Below, piece by piece: positions 46,752 to 56,728 of a stretch of 64,000 nucleotides of DNA. Each line of letters opens with the position of its first letter. Position 1 is the stretch's first letter. The stretch is taken from the NCBI RefSeq assembly GCF_002368095.1, contig NZ_AP018227.1:1322264-1386263 (forward strand), written 5' to 3'. Origin of the DNA: Calothrix parasitica NIES-267 (lineage in GTDB: Bacteria > Cyanobacteriota > Cyanobacteriia > Cyanobacteriales > Nostocaceae). A program made the position numbers and the translations under genes. The notes below the pieces were generated by a model. That model ran no database searches. It saw nothing but the letters and a program-made list of their open reading frames with translations, and was not told the origin of the DNA.

Positions 46752-49700
46752 ATGTACAATAACTGGCAAATAGTACTGATAAGTACTATGACAATTGGTT
46801 TTACATTCACATATTCTAACGGTCGTGCGAACTCTGAAATTATTCCTGATGCTACTTTACCGAATAATTCTCTTATCAAAATAGAGGGTAAAGTTAATAG
46901 AATTGAAGGTGGAACGAAAGCTGGTGGTAATTTATTTCATAGTTTTCAAAAGTTTTCTATTCCAAAAGGTCAAGAAGCTTTTTTTAATAATGCAGTTGAT
47001 ATTAATAATATAATTACTCGGGTTACAGGTAATTCTATTTCTAATATTAATGGATATATCCGTGCTAATGGTAGCGCCAATTTATTTTTAATTAATCCCA
47101 ACGGAATTGTATTTGATAAGAACGCTAGGTTAGATATTGGTGGTTCGTTCGTAGGAAGCACTGCTGATAGTATAAAGTTTAGCGATGGCAGTTTTTTTAG
47201 TGCGATATCCCCAGAATCTTCACCTTTGTTAACAATTAATGTTCCTATGGGTTTGCAATTTGGCAGCAATCAAATGGGTGAAATTAGTAATTCTGCTAAG
47301 CTCAAAGTTGATTCTGGAAAAAATATTACGTTAATTGGTAATCGGATTGAAAATAAAAACGCATTAGAAGTAAGTGGAGGACAAATTTCTATTGCAGCTA
47401 TTTCTTCTGAAGGATTAGCTAATTTAGCAAAAAATGGGGAATTATTAAGTTTTGAACATCAATCTAATGGGATTAATAATCCTCAATCCGATGCTGGAAC
47501 TGTTTTTCTCAAAAGTCCAATTCAAGTAAAAAAGGACAAAGCAGGTAATACTGGAAAAATTGTTATCCAAGCTGAAGATTCTTTAGAAATTATCAGAAGT
47601 CTTATCCAAGCCAGTAATGGTGGTGATATTGATTTGCAGACGAAAAAACTATCGGTAATTGATAGCATCATAGAAACTGCTGTTAGTTCTAAAGCTAATG
47701 ATAATGGTGGTAATATATCTATTTTAGCTGAATCAATTAAGATTACAGATACTAGAAATCAAAGAGGTAGTACTAGAATTTCCAGTCAAGTTCTAAAAAA
47801 TGCCAAAGGTAATGGTGGTGACATTGACATTACAACAGATTCACTTTTAATCACAAATAAAGCGAGAATTTATGCTGGAACAAGAGGAAAAGGGAATGCT
47901 GGCAATGTTTCGATAAATGCTAGCGATGCAATCGAACTTTTAGAAGGTGATATTTTTAGTCAAGTAGATAATAGGGGAATCGGTAATAGCGGCAATATTA
48001 ATATAAAATCTAGCTCTTTAAAATTAGATGGTGGAGAAGGTAATAGAGCATTAGTAAATAGTAGCGTCCAAGCTAATGGAAGTGGAACAGCGGGAACAAT
48101 TTTCGTTGATGTTAAAGACAAGATTGAGTTAATAAATGGTGGAAGAATTGTTAGTAATTTAGAAAGAAAAGGGAGTGGAAGTGGTGGAAATATTTTTATT
48201 AATGCGCGATTAATCTTACTTGAAAGAGGAGGGAGGATACAAGCTTTAACGAAAGGAATGGGACGGGCTGGTAATATTGATGTTCGAGCGGATGACTCAA
48301 TTTCGATTTCTGGAAATCCTCTATATACTAGTTCTGCTGGTATATATGCATCCAGCGAAGCAACTGCTGGTGGAGAAGGTGGAAATATTAATGTTAGAAC
48401 TAGAAAATTAAAAATATCTGACAATGCGGTATTAAATGCTCGTAGTAGAAGCAGTTTTCAAGGTGGCAATATTACGGTTGAAGTTGACAGTTTAGAAATG
48501 ACTGATGGGGGTCAAATGTTGACCACAGCTTTTGCAGACGGGAATGCTGGTAATATTGAAATTAATGCTCAAGAAGACATTTCTATTTCTGGTAGCGATT
48601 CTTCTTACTTTAACCGACAAATTAAACTTTTTAAGCAAAAACGTAATGCTGACAGTTTAGTTGCTAACGATACTCCTTCGAGCGGCTTACTGGCTCGAAA
48701 TACGGGTACGAGCGATGGTGGAAAGATAGTAATAAATACAGAAAAAATCACTATTCGAGATGGAGCAGTATTGAGCAGTGAAAGTATAGGAAAAGGTAAT
48801 TCAGGAAATATAAAAATTGATGCTAATTTTATTGAACTAATTAATGGAGGACAAATAATTACTAATAGTAAGGATAGTGGTGATGCTGGAAATATAATAT
48901 TAAATGCGGATAAAACAGATGCGACTGAAATTTTAATTTCTGGTCGCAATCCTAATTTTCTACAAAAATTTACTCAAGCTAGTCAATTAGCCGAGAAAGG
49001 AATTTTTGAAGAAATTAATCAAATTATTTCTAATGATACTTCTAATAGTGCTTTGCTCGCGAAAACCCAAGGTAGTGGAAATGCTGGAAGTTTAACCCTT
49101 AATGCTCAACAATTAAGAATTGCCAATCAAGCAGAAATAGCAGCTTCCACTTCTGTTGAATCTACTGGTAATGGAGGAAGTATTGTATTTAATGTTGGGG
49201 AATTGAATATTGATAATAGCGCTCAAGTTGCTGTAAGTAGTAATGGAACTGGAAATGCAGGAAATATAAATGTAAATGCTCGTTCTATAGGTTTGAATAA
49301 TAATGCTTTACTTACAGCTAATACTCAAAGCGCTAAAGTTGATTCCGAAATAGAACAAGCGACAATTAATTTAAATTCAAAAAAATTGATAATGCGTCGT
49401 GGTAGTAATATAACGACTAATGCTAAAGGAGAAAATGTTATCGGTGGTAACATCAATATTGAGACTGACATTCTCGCTGCTTTAGAAAATAGTGATATCA
49501 GCGCTAATTCTGAAAACTTTCGTGGTGGTAACGTAAGAATCGAAACTCAAGGTATATTTGGTACGCAATTTCGACCCCAATCAACTTTAAACAGCGATAT
49601 TACTGCTACAGGTGCAACTGAAGATTCAAGTGGTAATGTGGAAATCATTACTCCCGATATTGACCTTAATCTTAATTCGATTGAATTCTCAGAAGTACCC

Positions 49701-50015
49701 GTAGAATCCAAAATTGCTCAAGCTTGTACTCCCAGAGGAAGACAAGATACTAGCACCTTTATCTCAACAGGAAGGGGAGGTTTACCGCTTAGTCCTAATG
49801 AACCTGTAAGAAAACCTGCGGTAATTACAAGTTGGGTTGATTTACCGTCGCAAAATCACACTGAAGAATTAGAAAGTAGGGAAAAGAGAGCAGAAAGAAA
49901 AAGAAAAAGAATTGTAGAAGCTCAGAAGTTTGTTGTGGATAAAAATGGGGATGTTTTACTCGTAGCGGAATCTGAAGAAGCTGGTATGGGTAAATCTGGG
50001 TTGAGTTGTGGTTGA
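46752..50015 (+). CDS. Two-partner-secretion adhesin (haemagglutination-activity domain), copy 2
   Basis: 1087 residues; paralogue of the gene 153 bp upstream. The N-terminal signal region ([20 protein letters not shown]) is shorter. TPS domain: [62 protein letters not shown]. The long beta-helix repeats are richer in Lys and Asn. The last ~100 codons are almost identical at DNA level to those of copy 1 (46299-46598 against 49715-50015) while the rest is only distantly similar, which points to gene conversion or shared selection on the ending. A C-terminal Lys/Arg-rich insertion (KRAERKRKR) differs. Cell-surface role expected. Confidence 0.88.
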   Translation: MYNNWQIVLISTMTIGFTFTYSNGRANSEIIPDATLPNNSLIKIEGKVNRIEGGTKAGGNLFHSFQKFSIPKGQEAFFNNAVDINNIITRVTGNSISNINGYIRANGSANLFLINPNGIVFDKNARLDIGGSFVGSTADSIKFSDGSFFSAISPESSPLLTINVPMGLQFGSNQMGEISNSAKLKVDSGKNITLIGNRIENKNALEVSGGQISIAAISSEGLANLAKNGELLSFEHQSNGINNPQSDAGTVFLKSPIQVKKDKAGNTGKIVIQAEDSLEIIRSLIQASNGGDIDLQTKKLSVIDSIIETAVSSKANDNGGNISILAESIKITDTRNQRGSTRISSQVLKNAKGNGGDIDITTDSLLITNKARIYAGTRGKGNAGNVSINASDAIELLEGDIFSQVDNRGIGNSGNINIKSSSLKLDGGEGNRALVNSSVQANGSGTAGTIFVDVKDKIELINGGRIVSNLERKGSGSGGNIFINARLILLERGGRIQALTKGMGRAGNIDVRADDSISISGNPLYTSSAGIYASSEATAGGEGGNINVRTRKLKISDNAVLNARSRSSFQGGNITVEVDSLEMTDGGQMLTTAFADGNAGNIEINAQEDISISGSDSSYFNRQIKLFKQKRNADSLVANDTPSSGLLARNTGTSDGGKIVINTEKITIRDGAVLSSESIGKGNSGNIKIDANFIELINGGQIITNSKDSGDAGNIILNADKTDATEILISGRNPNFLQKFTQASQLAEKGIFEEINQIISNDTSNSALLAKTQGSGNAGSLTLNAQQLRIANQAEIAASTSVESTGNGGSIVFNVGELNIDNSAQVAVSSNGTGNAGNINVNARSIGLNNNALLTANTQSAKVDSEIEQATINLNSKKLIMRRGSNITTNAKGENVIGGNINIETDILAALENSDISANSENFRGGNVRIETQGIFGTQFRPQSTLNSDITATGATEDSSGNVEIITPDIDLNLNSIEFSEVPVESKIAQACTPRGRQDTSTFISTGRGGLPLSPNEPVRKPAVITSWVDLPSQNHTEELESREKRAERKRKRIVEAQKFVVDKNGDVLLVAESEEAGMGKSGLSCG

Positions 50016-50111
50016 TTGGTAATTGGTAAATCTATATCAAATCCGTTTATATCCGAATTATATATTTTTAGTTAATTATGATGTAAATGGATTTGATATT
50101 AAACACTTAAT

Positions 50112-50262
50112 TTAATTCACAGCATAAGATGTAAACTGACGTTTAAAAGCAGAACGAAAACCAATCACAATATCTAAATTAGGCACACCTTTTTCAACTA
50201 AAGTTTGAGCGACATATTCTTCCCTAATGTTGTATTGAATCCATATTTTTTCATCTATAGCA
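50112..50262 (-). pseudogene. 3' remnant of xisI
   Basis: The minus strand reads DEKIWIQYNIREEYVAQTLV, then EKGVPNLDIVIGFRSAFKRQ and FTSYAVN with stop. This is the typical end of XisI (fdxN-element excision controlling factor). The 5' part is lost where the inverted-repeat element at 50256 begins. XisI genes are multicopy in these genomes, often with xisH. Confidence 0.7.
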
Positions 50263-50345
50263 GTTTTCAGTTGGATAGAATACACCCCTCTCCAAAATAG
50301 CGGAGAGGGGCTGGGGGTGAGGTCTATATATTTCTTTGATAAATG
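50256..50345. repeat. Truncated copy of the TATAGCAGTTTTCAGTTG element
   Basis: Shares TATAGCAGTTTTCAGTTGGA, CACCCCTCTCCAAAATAGCG and GAGAGGGGCTGGGGGTGAGG with 51071-51172, but the right inverted end has decayed. It abuts and probably cut the xisI fragment. Confidence 0.65.
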
Positions 50346-50431
50346 TTCGATATTTTCTATTTCATATATAATATTATTTCCTCTTTCATTGGTTAATTAC
50401 CAACTACCCATTACCCATTACCAATTACCAA

Positions 50432-50983
50432 TTACTTATTAATAATCCGCTCAACCAAAACAGAAACGTCATCAAATGCAATCGGTTGAATTTTTCCGCT
50501 AGTAAGAGTAAATTTAGTTGCATAATCTCCATCTAATGGGTCTCTAAATACTATTAAATGCATTTTTTTTAGATTCACAACCCAATATTCTTGAATTCCT
50601 GCTTCAGCATAAATTTTACTTTTTTGCTCTAAATCTTTCTCTAAACTGGAATTAGAATACTCAATTACCCAAAAAATATTTTCAACGTAGGGATGATGTT
50701 CTCGATAATCCCTTCCTAAACATTGAACAATGGCTAAATCTGGTTCTGGTTCCGAATCGTTGGGTAAAGTTATTGGTTTCGCTTGACGAATATCAACACG
50801 TTCACCTAATAATACAGTTAAATATTTACCCGCTTCATGGCTACAATAAGCGTGAGGTTCACCTTCTGGTGACATTTCAACAACTTCCCCTTTGAGTAGT
50901 TCAACTTTACGTTCCCGCAAAATTCCAGCAGCAATCATCTGGTGATAATCTTCAACCGTCCACTTTGCAGCAATAGAAGTCAT
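50432..50983 (-). CDS. Uma2 family protein (restriction-endonuclease-like fold)
   Basis: 183 residues with the cyanobacterial Uma2/DUF820 pattern: WTVEDYHQMIAAGILRERKVELLKGEVVEMSP, read in parts; then SEPEPDLAIV (the PD active-site strand) and FWVIEYSNSSLEKDLEQKSKIYAEAGIQEYWVVNL, read in parts, where E and K complete the PD-(D/E)XK-like motif. Dozens of paralogues occur per genome and the function is unsettled. It is intact and stands alone between repeat elements. Normal family length. Confidence 0.92.
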   Translation of the reverse strand: MTSIAAKWTVEDYHQMIAAGILRERKVELLKGEVVEMSPEGEPHAYCSHEAGKYLTVLLGERVDIRQAKPITLPNDSEPEPDLAIVQCLGRDYREHHPYVENIFWVIEYSNSSLEKDLEQKSKIYAEAGIQEYWVVNLKKMHLIVFRDPLDGDYATKFTLTSGKIQPIAFDDVSVLVERIINK

Positions 50984-51070
50984 GCAATTTGCTCCTTTAA
51001 TGTGCTTATTCTCTCATGTTAAAACATAGATTATTATTCAGATTCATCACTCGCTAAACTAAAGCGTATT

Positions 51071-51172
51071 TATAGCAGTTTTCAGTTGGATAGAACACAC
51101 CCCTCTCCAAAATAGCGGAGAGGGGCTGGGGGTGAGGTCTATGTGTATTTCACTCAACCGAAAAGTGCTATA
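51071..51172. repeat. Inverted-repeat element (TATAGCAsTTTTCrGTTG ends)
   Basis: TATAGCAGTTTTCAGTTG at the left and CAACCGAAAAGTGCTATA at the right are inverted with few mismatches. The interior is the CCCCTCTCC...GGAGAGGGG-GTGAGG palindromic repeat. About 100 bp, non-coding. To its right (51205-51285) lie two copies of the AAACCCGGTTTCTTTG repeat. Confidence 0.65.
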
Positions 51173-51396
51173 TATTAAATCTGATATCTTGCACCAGTTG
51201 CAGAAACCCGGTTTCTTTGGCATTTTACAACGAGATATTCATGCTTTCACTACTAGAAACCGGGTTTCTTTGAGCTTGTTGAGAATGGTGCAAGATGTTA
51301 GTTAAATACAACAATTATTCAATTCTTGGGGAATATATATTACTTATAGCGGAATGGGATTAGAAAATAATTTACTGCTGATAAACAATCAAAACT

Positions 51397-51431
51397 AAAT
51401 GCTTGGATAAACTTCTATTTTCCAAGCATTT
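51397..51431 (-). terminator. Hairpin behind the 113-residue secreted protein
   Basis: AAATGCTTGG and CCAAGCATTT, a perfect 10-bp stem with a 15-nt loop, 40 bp after the stop codon. There is only a weak T-run. Confidence 0.55.
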
Positions 51432-51470
51432 ACATGAATTATTTAATTGACTAAAATCCAAATTCCGCGA

Positions 51471-51812
51471 CTATCGTTGTACATCAACAACAACACGAAC
51501 CACAATAGATGTTGTACATGTTTGTGTTGTTGAAGAACTATTTCCTACTATTCTTCTGCTAACGCTATTTGAAACGATGTTGAAGTTTTTTAAAGTTGCT
51601 CTATATCCACGCTTGTTTAATTGTCTAACCTTTTTCCTTGCTGCTGAACGTGCTTCGGACTTAGTTCTTTGAACTGAACCACAACTATCAAAACTACGAT
51701 AAGCTGTATAGTTTCTAATTGCTGCTGATGATGGAGTACTCAATAAAAGTAAAGGTGAAGTAGAAATAAGTGCAGCTAAGAGAGCTTTTTGAGGATTGAT
51801 GATGTTTTTCAT
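51471..51812 (-). CDS. Small secreted protein of unknown function
   Basis: 113 residues. Signal sequence (ALLAALISTSPLLLLSTP), cut near SSAA. The mature part of ~80 residues is basic (RTKSEARSAARKKVRQLNKRGY) with cysteines in SFDSCGSVQ and TQTCTTS and a beta-rich ending (SIVVRVVVDVQR). No recognised family. It stands alone, with a class A motif 38 bp upstream and a hairpin behind it, so it is the most distant member of the class A group seen here. Confidence 0.72.
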   Translation of the reverse strand: MKNIINPQKALLAALISTSPLLLLSTPSSAAIRNYTAYRSFDSCGSVQRTKSEARSAARKKVRQLNKRGYRATLKNFNIVSNSVSRRIVGNSSSTTQTCTTSIVVRVVVDVQR

Positions 51813-51850
51813 GATTCGATTCCAAATTATTGATTCGTTGTGTTGTTATC

Positions 51851-51878
51851 CTCTACGACCACTTTTGCTGTTTATGCA
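51851..51878 (-). promoter_or_regulatory. Class A promoter-like motif (TGCATAA-N14-CGTAGAG)
   Basis: TGCATAA (51878-51872) and CGTAGAG (51857-51851), spacing 14, then GATAACAACA identical to the lipoprotein site at 38417. 38 bp before the ATG. Confidence 0.68.
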
Positions 51879-52016
51879 CTGATTGACTTCTGATTGACCA
51901 AAAATTTTCACCTTTACCAAAAGTTTATGTAAATAGACTGAATAATACGATAAAAAATATATAATCAAGAATCTTTTGCATAGTGATAACTAGTACAGTA
52001 CGGCGGAAATAAATCT

Positions 52017-52182
52017 AGGGACTTCCAATAAAAAAATGGCATTGCTGATTAAAAGTATGAATAGCCCCCCAACCCCCAATAATGGGGGAGAAATGTAGCT
52101 CCAAGTCCCCCAATTATGGGGCTAAATCTGATAGTCGTATTAGATGCAGTTCATCTCGTAATTTAATTTTTTGGATGTCCCT
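52017..52182. repeat. Inverted-repeat element (AGGGACwTCCAA ends)
   Basis: AGGGACTTCCAATAAAAAAA at the left and TTTTTTGGATGTCCCT at the right are inverted. The inside has CCCCCAACCCCCAATAATGGGGG. Non-coding; lies in the otherwise gene-free 51.9-52.4 kb region. Confidence 0.6.
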
Positions 52183-52463
52183 TACCAGAAAAAATGGCTA
52201 AAAAGACTAGAAAATCAAACTTTTTACTTATTAATTATTACTTCTTACTTCCGCGAAGCCGTACTAGCAACAAATATATACACCTCTTTACACTTTATAA
52301 CCGTATTTATATGTAAACTAAGAAAACAAAGTAGGAATTGGAAAGATGGAATTTAAAAGGGTAATACTTTTCTGATAGCCGAATCTCCACAAATTTCTCA
52401 CGCTCTTTCTAATATCTTCTGTAGTTGATAATTTATTGCCTTGTTAAAAAATATATAGCTGCT

Positions 52464-55106
52464 ATGAAATCTAGAATTAATAAATATATAGCTTTTATCA
52501 AACTTGAACGATATAAATTAAAATCTTTCTCCTTTATAAGCAGAGGGAGAAAGAATAAGGCTTTAAAAATCCGTTACTTCCCTGCTTTCATTTCCATATT
52601 TCTAATTACAGCTTTATGTATTATCAATTTCCCCGTCACTGCCAATATCGTAAAATCCCAATCTGTCGCATCTCTACAACAGGGTAAACAACTGTATGAA
52701 GCCGAGCAATACGCTGATTCTGTCAAGGTGTTGCAACAAGTCGTAACCAACTATCGCAATAGCGGTGATAAATTAAGACAAGCTGTTGCCTTAAGTAACT
52801 TGGCTTTGGCTTACCAAAAATTGGGTAAGTTAAATCAAGCCCAACAAACAATTACCGAAAGTCTAAATTTAATCCAAAATCCACAAGCGGATTCTACAAA
52901 AAATCTATCCGTAGCCAAAATTCTCGACATCCAAGGTAGCATTCAACTAGATTTAGGAAAAGCCGAACAAGCACTAAAAACTTGGCAAAATGCAGAAACT
53001 ATATACAAGCAAATTAACAATCAAAATGGTGTTGTTAGTAGTCGCATTAACCAAGCTCAAGCATGGCTGGTTTTAGGATTTTATCGTCGCAGTTTGACAA
53101 TTCTAACTGCATTACAACAAGAATTAAAATCACAACCAGATTCCACTACTAAAGCAGTAGAATTACGTTCTTTAGGAGATAGCTTGCAGTTAGCAGGAGA
53201 CTTAAAAGAATCTCGTAAAGTATTGCAAAAAAGTTTAGATATTGCTCAAAAATTAAAGTCTCCCCAAAATATTAGTGCTGCTTTATTTAGTTTGGCTAAC
53301 ACCGCTCGGGTAGAGCAAGATTTCCCAGAAGCAATCAAGTTTTATCAACAAGCTGCGACCGTCACACCCAACCCAATTACTAAAACACAAGCTTCTATTA
53401 ATCAGTTGAGTCTATTGGTTAACACCGGAGAAACAGACACCGCACAAACATTATTACCAGAAATTACAACTCAACTTAATAAACTACCACCTTCTCAAAC
53501 TAATATCTATGCTCGCCTTCATTTAGTTCAAAGCTTGCTCAAATTAAATACCAAACCCGAAACTATTGCTCAAATCTCCGCTACAGCAGTACAGCAAGCA
53601 AAAAGCTTAGCAGACAAACGAGCAGAAAGCTTTGCTCTAGGAACTTTAGGCAGCGTTTACGAGAAAACCAAACAATTCTCTAATGCAGAGAAACTCACCA
53701 AACAAGCGCTGACAATTGCTCAAACTATTAATGCTCCCGATATATCTTACCGCTGGCATTGGCAGTTGGGACGTTTGTTAAAACAGCAGGGAAAAATAGA
53801 TAATGCTATAGCATCTTACGATACTGCTATAAATAATTTGCAGACTCTCCGCAGCGATTTGGTAGCTGTAAATCGGGACGTACAGTATTCTTTTAAAGAA
53901 AGTGTAGAACCAGTATATCGAGAGTCGGTAGCATTGCTATTAGAGTCGCAACAAAACAACAAGAGCGAAAAGATTTTAGATAAAGCCAGACAAAGAATTG
54001 AATCGCTGCAACTAGCTGAATTAGACGATTACTTTCGGCAGGCTTGTATTGATACTCAAACAGTAGTACTAGATAAAGTAGTAGACCAAGATAACCCTAC
54101 TGCTGCGATTATTTACCCGATTATTTTACCAGAGCAGCTACAGGTAATTGTCAAAATTCCCAATCAGCCTTTACGTAATTATTCCGTTAATAAATCCCGC
54201 AGCGAAGTAGAAACAGTTCTAACACAGTTGCGCGAATATATGTTACAAGCCGATAGAGTTGAAGACGTTCAATATCTATCGCAGCAAGTATATGGTTGGT
54301 TAATCAAAAATATCGAGTCAGATTTGGAAAAAAGTGGAGTTAAAACTCTCGTATTTGTATTAGATGGGTCATTGCGTAATATTCCTATGGCGACTCTGTA
54401 CGATGGTCAGCAATATCTGGTGGAGAAATACGCAGTATCACTGAGCTTGGGACTTCAATTACTTGCACCAAAACCCTTAGCAGAAGAACCACTCAAAGTT
54501 TTAGCAGCGGGTTTAGTGGAACCACCGCAAGATTATCAGAAGTTTCCACCGCTACCAGCAATCAAATCTGAATTTAATTTGATTAATCAAGCAGGGGTAT
54601 CTAACAAGCAACTTTTGGATCAAGAATTTACTAGCACTACCTTAGAAAAAAATGTAAATTCCACTCCCTTTAATATCCTACATTTAGCCACTCACGGGCA
54701 ATTTAGCTCTCAACCCGAAAATACTTTTATCCTAGCCGCAGATGGTGCAATTAACGTTACCCAGTTCGATAGTTTGCTGCGTCGTCGAGATGAAAGCCGT
54801 TCGCAGACTTTAGAAATGCTGGTTTTAAGTGCTTGTCAAACTGCTGCTGGGGATAATCGCGCTACCCTGGGTTTAGCTGGGGTATCGGTAAAAGCTGGAG
54901 CGCGGAGTACTTTAGCTTCATTGTGGCACGTTGACGATAACTCCACGGCTATTTTGATGGGTGAATTTTACCGCGAGTTAGCCAATACCAAAGTAACCAA
55001 AGCAGAAGCTTTACGTCGCGCTCAAGTAACGCTCTTAAAAAATTATCCTAATTACGAACGTCCTAGTTTTTGGGCACCTTATGTATTAGTTGGTAATTGG
55101 CTTTAA
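52464..55106 (+). CDS. TPR-CHAT caspase-like protease, intact
   Basis: 880 residues from the ATG at 52464; the open frame extends to a TTG at 52425, which I consider less likely. The N-terminus is basic, then a hydrophobic segment (FPAFISIFLITALCIINFPVTA) acts as signal or anchor. TPRs follow from about 80 to 480 (SLQQGKQLYEAEQYADSVKVL; KLNQAQQTITESLNLI). The CHAT domain covers about 560-880: IIYPIILPEQLQVIV, a GSLRNIPMATLYDG box, catalytic His in ILHLATHGQFSS (about 742), Cys in LVLSACQTAAGDN (about 789), and the family ending SFWAPYVLVGNWL. This is the only complete TPR-CHAT gene in the window; two relatives are frameshifted. No class A or B motif was found before it. Confidence 0.88.
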   Translation: MKSRINKYIAFIKLERYKLKSFSFISRGRKNKALKIRYFPAFISIFLITALCIINFPVTANIVKSQSVASLQQGKQLYEAEQYADSVKVLQQVVTNYRNSGDKLRQAVALSNLALAYQKLGKLNQAQQTITESLNLIQNPQADSTKNLSVAKILDIQGSIQLDLGKAEQALKTWQNAETIYKQINNQNGVVSSRINQAQAWLVLGFYRRSLTILTALQQELKSQPDSTTKAVELRSLGDSLQLAGDLKESRKVLQKSLDIAQKLKSPQNISAALFSLANTARVEQDFPEAIKFYQQAATVTPNPITKTQASINQLSLLVNTGETDTAQTLLPEITTQLNKLPPSQTNIYARLHLVQSLLKLNTKPETIAQISATAVQQAKSLADKRAESFALGTLGSVYEKTKQFSNAEKLTKQALTIAQTINAPDISYRWHWQLGRLLKQQGKIDNAIASYDTAINNLQTLRSDLVAVNRDVQYSFKESVEPVYRESVALLLESQQNNKSEKILDKARQRIESLQLAELDDYFRQACIDTQTVVLDKVVDQDNPTAAIIYPIILPEQLQVIVKIPNQPLRNYSVNKSRSEVETVLTQLREYMLQADRVEDVQYLSQQVYGWLIKNIESDLEKSGVKTLVFVLDGSLRNIPMATLYDGQQYLVEKYAVSLSLGLQLLAPKPLAEEPLKVLAAGLVEPPQDYQKFPPLPAIKSEFNLINQAGVSNKQLLDQEFTSTTLEKNVNSTPFNILHLATHGQFSSQPENTFILAADGAINVTQFDSLLRRRDESRSQTLEMLVLSACQTAAGDNRATLGLAGVSVKAGARSTLASLWHVDDNSTAILMGEFYRELANTKVTKAEALRRAQVTLLKNYPNYERPSFWAPYVLVGNWL

Positions 55107-55263
55107 TTAATCAGGAATGGCCGCAATTGTCATAATGTACTGTTGGTGCGTGACACCAGAACTAAATCATACTACGACACTCAGGAACAAATTCATAAAA
55201 TAGATAGTAATTCACCACTTTTTGAAAATATGATGATGAATTGATTAACATTTAAAAAGAAAT

Positions 55264-56439
55264 CTACTTTTGATTTGGGTCGCTAAAAGCCGGATTTTTA
55301 ATAAACGATTCATCTGTTAAACTTTGCAAAAAATCTAATAAATCTTTCTTTTCCCTTGGAGTTAATTGAAATCCAGAAATAAGTTTACTTTTAAGCGGAT
55401 TTTTACTTCCTATTCCCGCGTATTCACCATCAGAAATAGTTCTACCACCTGCCGCATAATGTTCGATAACTTCTGACAAAGTGGCAATACTACCATCATG
55501 CATATATGGTGCTGTTAAGGCAATATTTCGCAAAGTTGGGACTTTAAATTTACCCATATCTGAAGGTTTTTTGGTAATTCCATGTACGCCAGTATTATTA
55601 ATAGGATAATCACCTTTTTCATTAATATTATACAGTCCGGTATTGTGAAAATTTATTTTCTCTACATCTGAATTGTTCAAATTTTTATATTTAATTGAGT
55701 CGCTAAAATTAAAACCACTATGACACTGAAAACACTGTAAACGTTCGCTATTAAATAATTTTTCTCCTCGTTTAGCAGCGGTAGAGATAGCATTTTTTTT
55801 GTCCCCAAAACGATAATTATCGTAGGGTGAATTAGCAGATATTAAACTGCGTTGAAAACTACTCAAGGCTTTAGTCAAATTATTGAGACTAATCTTATCA
55901 TTACCCTTACCAAAAGCATCAGCAAACATTTTTTGATAATTTATATCTTCTCGTAACATCTGTAAAACTTTTTCTTTATCCGTCAAACCCATCTCTACCG
56001 GAATTTCCCCGAACATGGGAATTATCGCTTGTATTTCTAACATTTTCATTCCCGGATGCGCCCAAGTTAGAACAGAATTGTAGGCTACGTTTGCCAGAGT
56101 CATAGAATTACGTGGGTGTTTTTCTCCCGTAGCTCCAACTGCAACTTGTTTTGGATCTGAAAATGCAAAAGCTTGAACATGACAAGAAGCACAAGAAAAT
56201 TCTTTGTTAACAGAAAGGCGTTTTTCGTAAAATAAATGTCTTCCCAATTTTACTTTTTCTTCAGTCATTGGATTATCAATCGGGATAACTGGTTGAGGAA
56301 TCCAAGCGGGAATATCCCATACATAATCAAAGCTGGGATTTGAAGCTGTTGATAATACTCGACTCAAGTTAATAGATAAGCAAAACGTCAACACAAAAAC
56401 AATTGTGAGAACAATTCCGCGTTTCAATCTATTTGTCAT
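55264..56439 (-). CDS. Di-haem cytochrome c peroxidase-like enzyme (MauG/MbnH type)
   Basis: 391 residues. N-terminal signal or anchor (IVLTIVFVLTFCLSI). Two haem c motifs are present, CASCH (about 83-87) and CFQCH (about 239-243), with LGRHLFYEKRLS before the first and an ending typical of the MbnH/MauG-like branch (VPTLRNIALTAPYMHDGSIATLSEVIEHYAAGG). The intervening stretch NSMTLANVAYNSVLTWAHPG also fits this branch better than bacterial CcpA. Likely a periplasmic oxidase acting on a protein or small molecule; no MbnP-like partner is adjacent. Isolated gene. Confidence 0.87.
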   Translation of the reverse strand: MTNRLKRGIVLTIVFVLTFCLSINLSRVLSTASNPSFDYVWDIPAWIPQPVIPIDNPMTEEKVKLGRHLFYEKRLSVNKEFSCASCHVQAFAFSDPKQVAVGATGEKHPRNSMTLANVAYNSVLTWAHPGMKMLEIQAIIPMFGEIPVEMGLTDKEKVLQMLREDINYQKMFADAFGKGNDKISLNNLTKALSSFQRSLISANSPYDNYRFGDKKNAISTAAKRGEKLFNSERLQCFQCHSGFNFSDSIKYKNLNNSDVEKINFHNTGLYNINEKGDYPINNTGVHGITKKPSDMGKFKVPTLRNIALTAPYMHDGSIATLSEVIEHYAAGGRTISDGEYAGIGSKNPLKSKLISGFQLTPREKKDLLDFLQSLTDESFIKNPAFSDPNQK

Positions 56440-56550
56440 ATGCTCAAATCAACTTAAAAATAATTTTTTGTATATTAGCTGTTTATCAAAAGCATATGCG
56501 CTTTATTCAAAAATTATTTTATGAATGTTTGTTGATAAATAATAATTATT

Positions 56551-56728
56551 AGGACTTACGCAAAAATAACGAAATTGCGTCCGGCCCGTTAGCGCAGCGT
56601 GTCCGTTAGGACATGCGACAGCGACGTATTCAGCGTTCACCGAAGGTGCGGCTCATCGCAGAAATGCCGAGATTGCTTCGCTCCACTGCGTTTCCCTCGC
56701 AATGACAAACTTGCTTTGCGTAAGTCCT
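56551..56728. mobile_element. MITE, AGGACTTACGCAAA family, copy 1
   Basis: 178 bp with inverted ends AGGACTTACGCAAA and TTTGCGTAAGTCCT. Interior GTTAGCGCAGCGTGTCC, GAAGGTGCGGCTCA and a GATTGCTTCGCTCC...CTCGCAATGAC block. It ends exactly where the first, degenerate CRISPR repeat begins. The second copy is at 61896. Confidence 0.75.
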
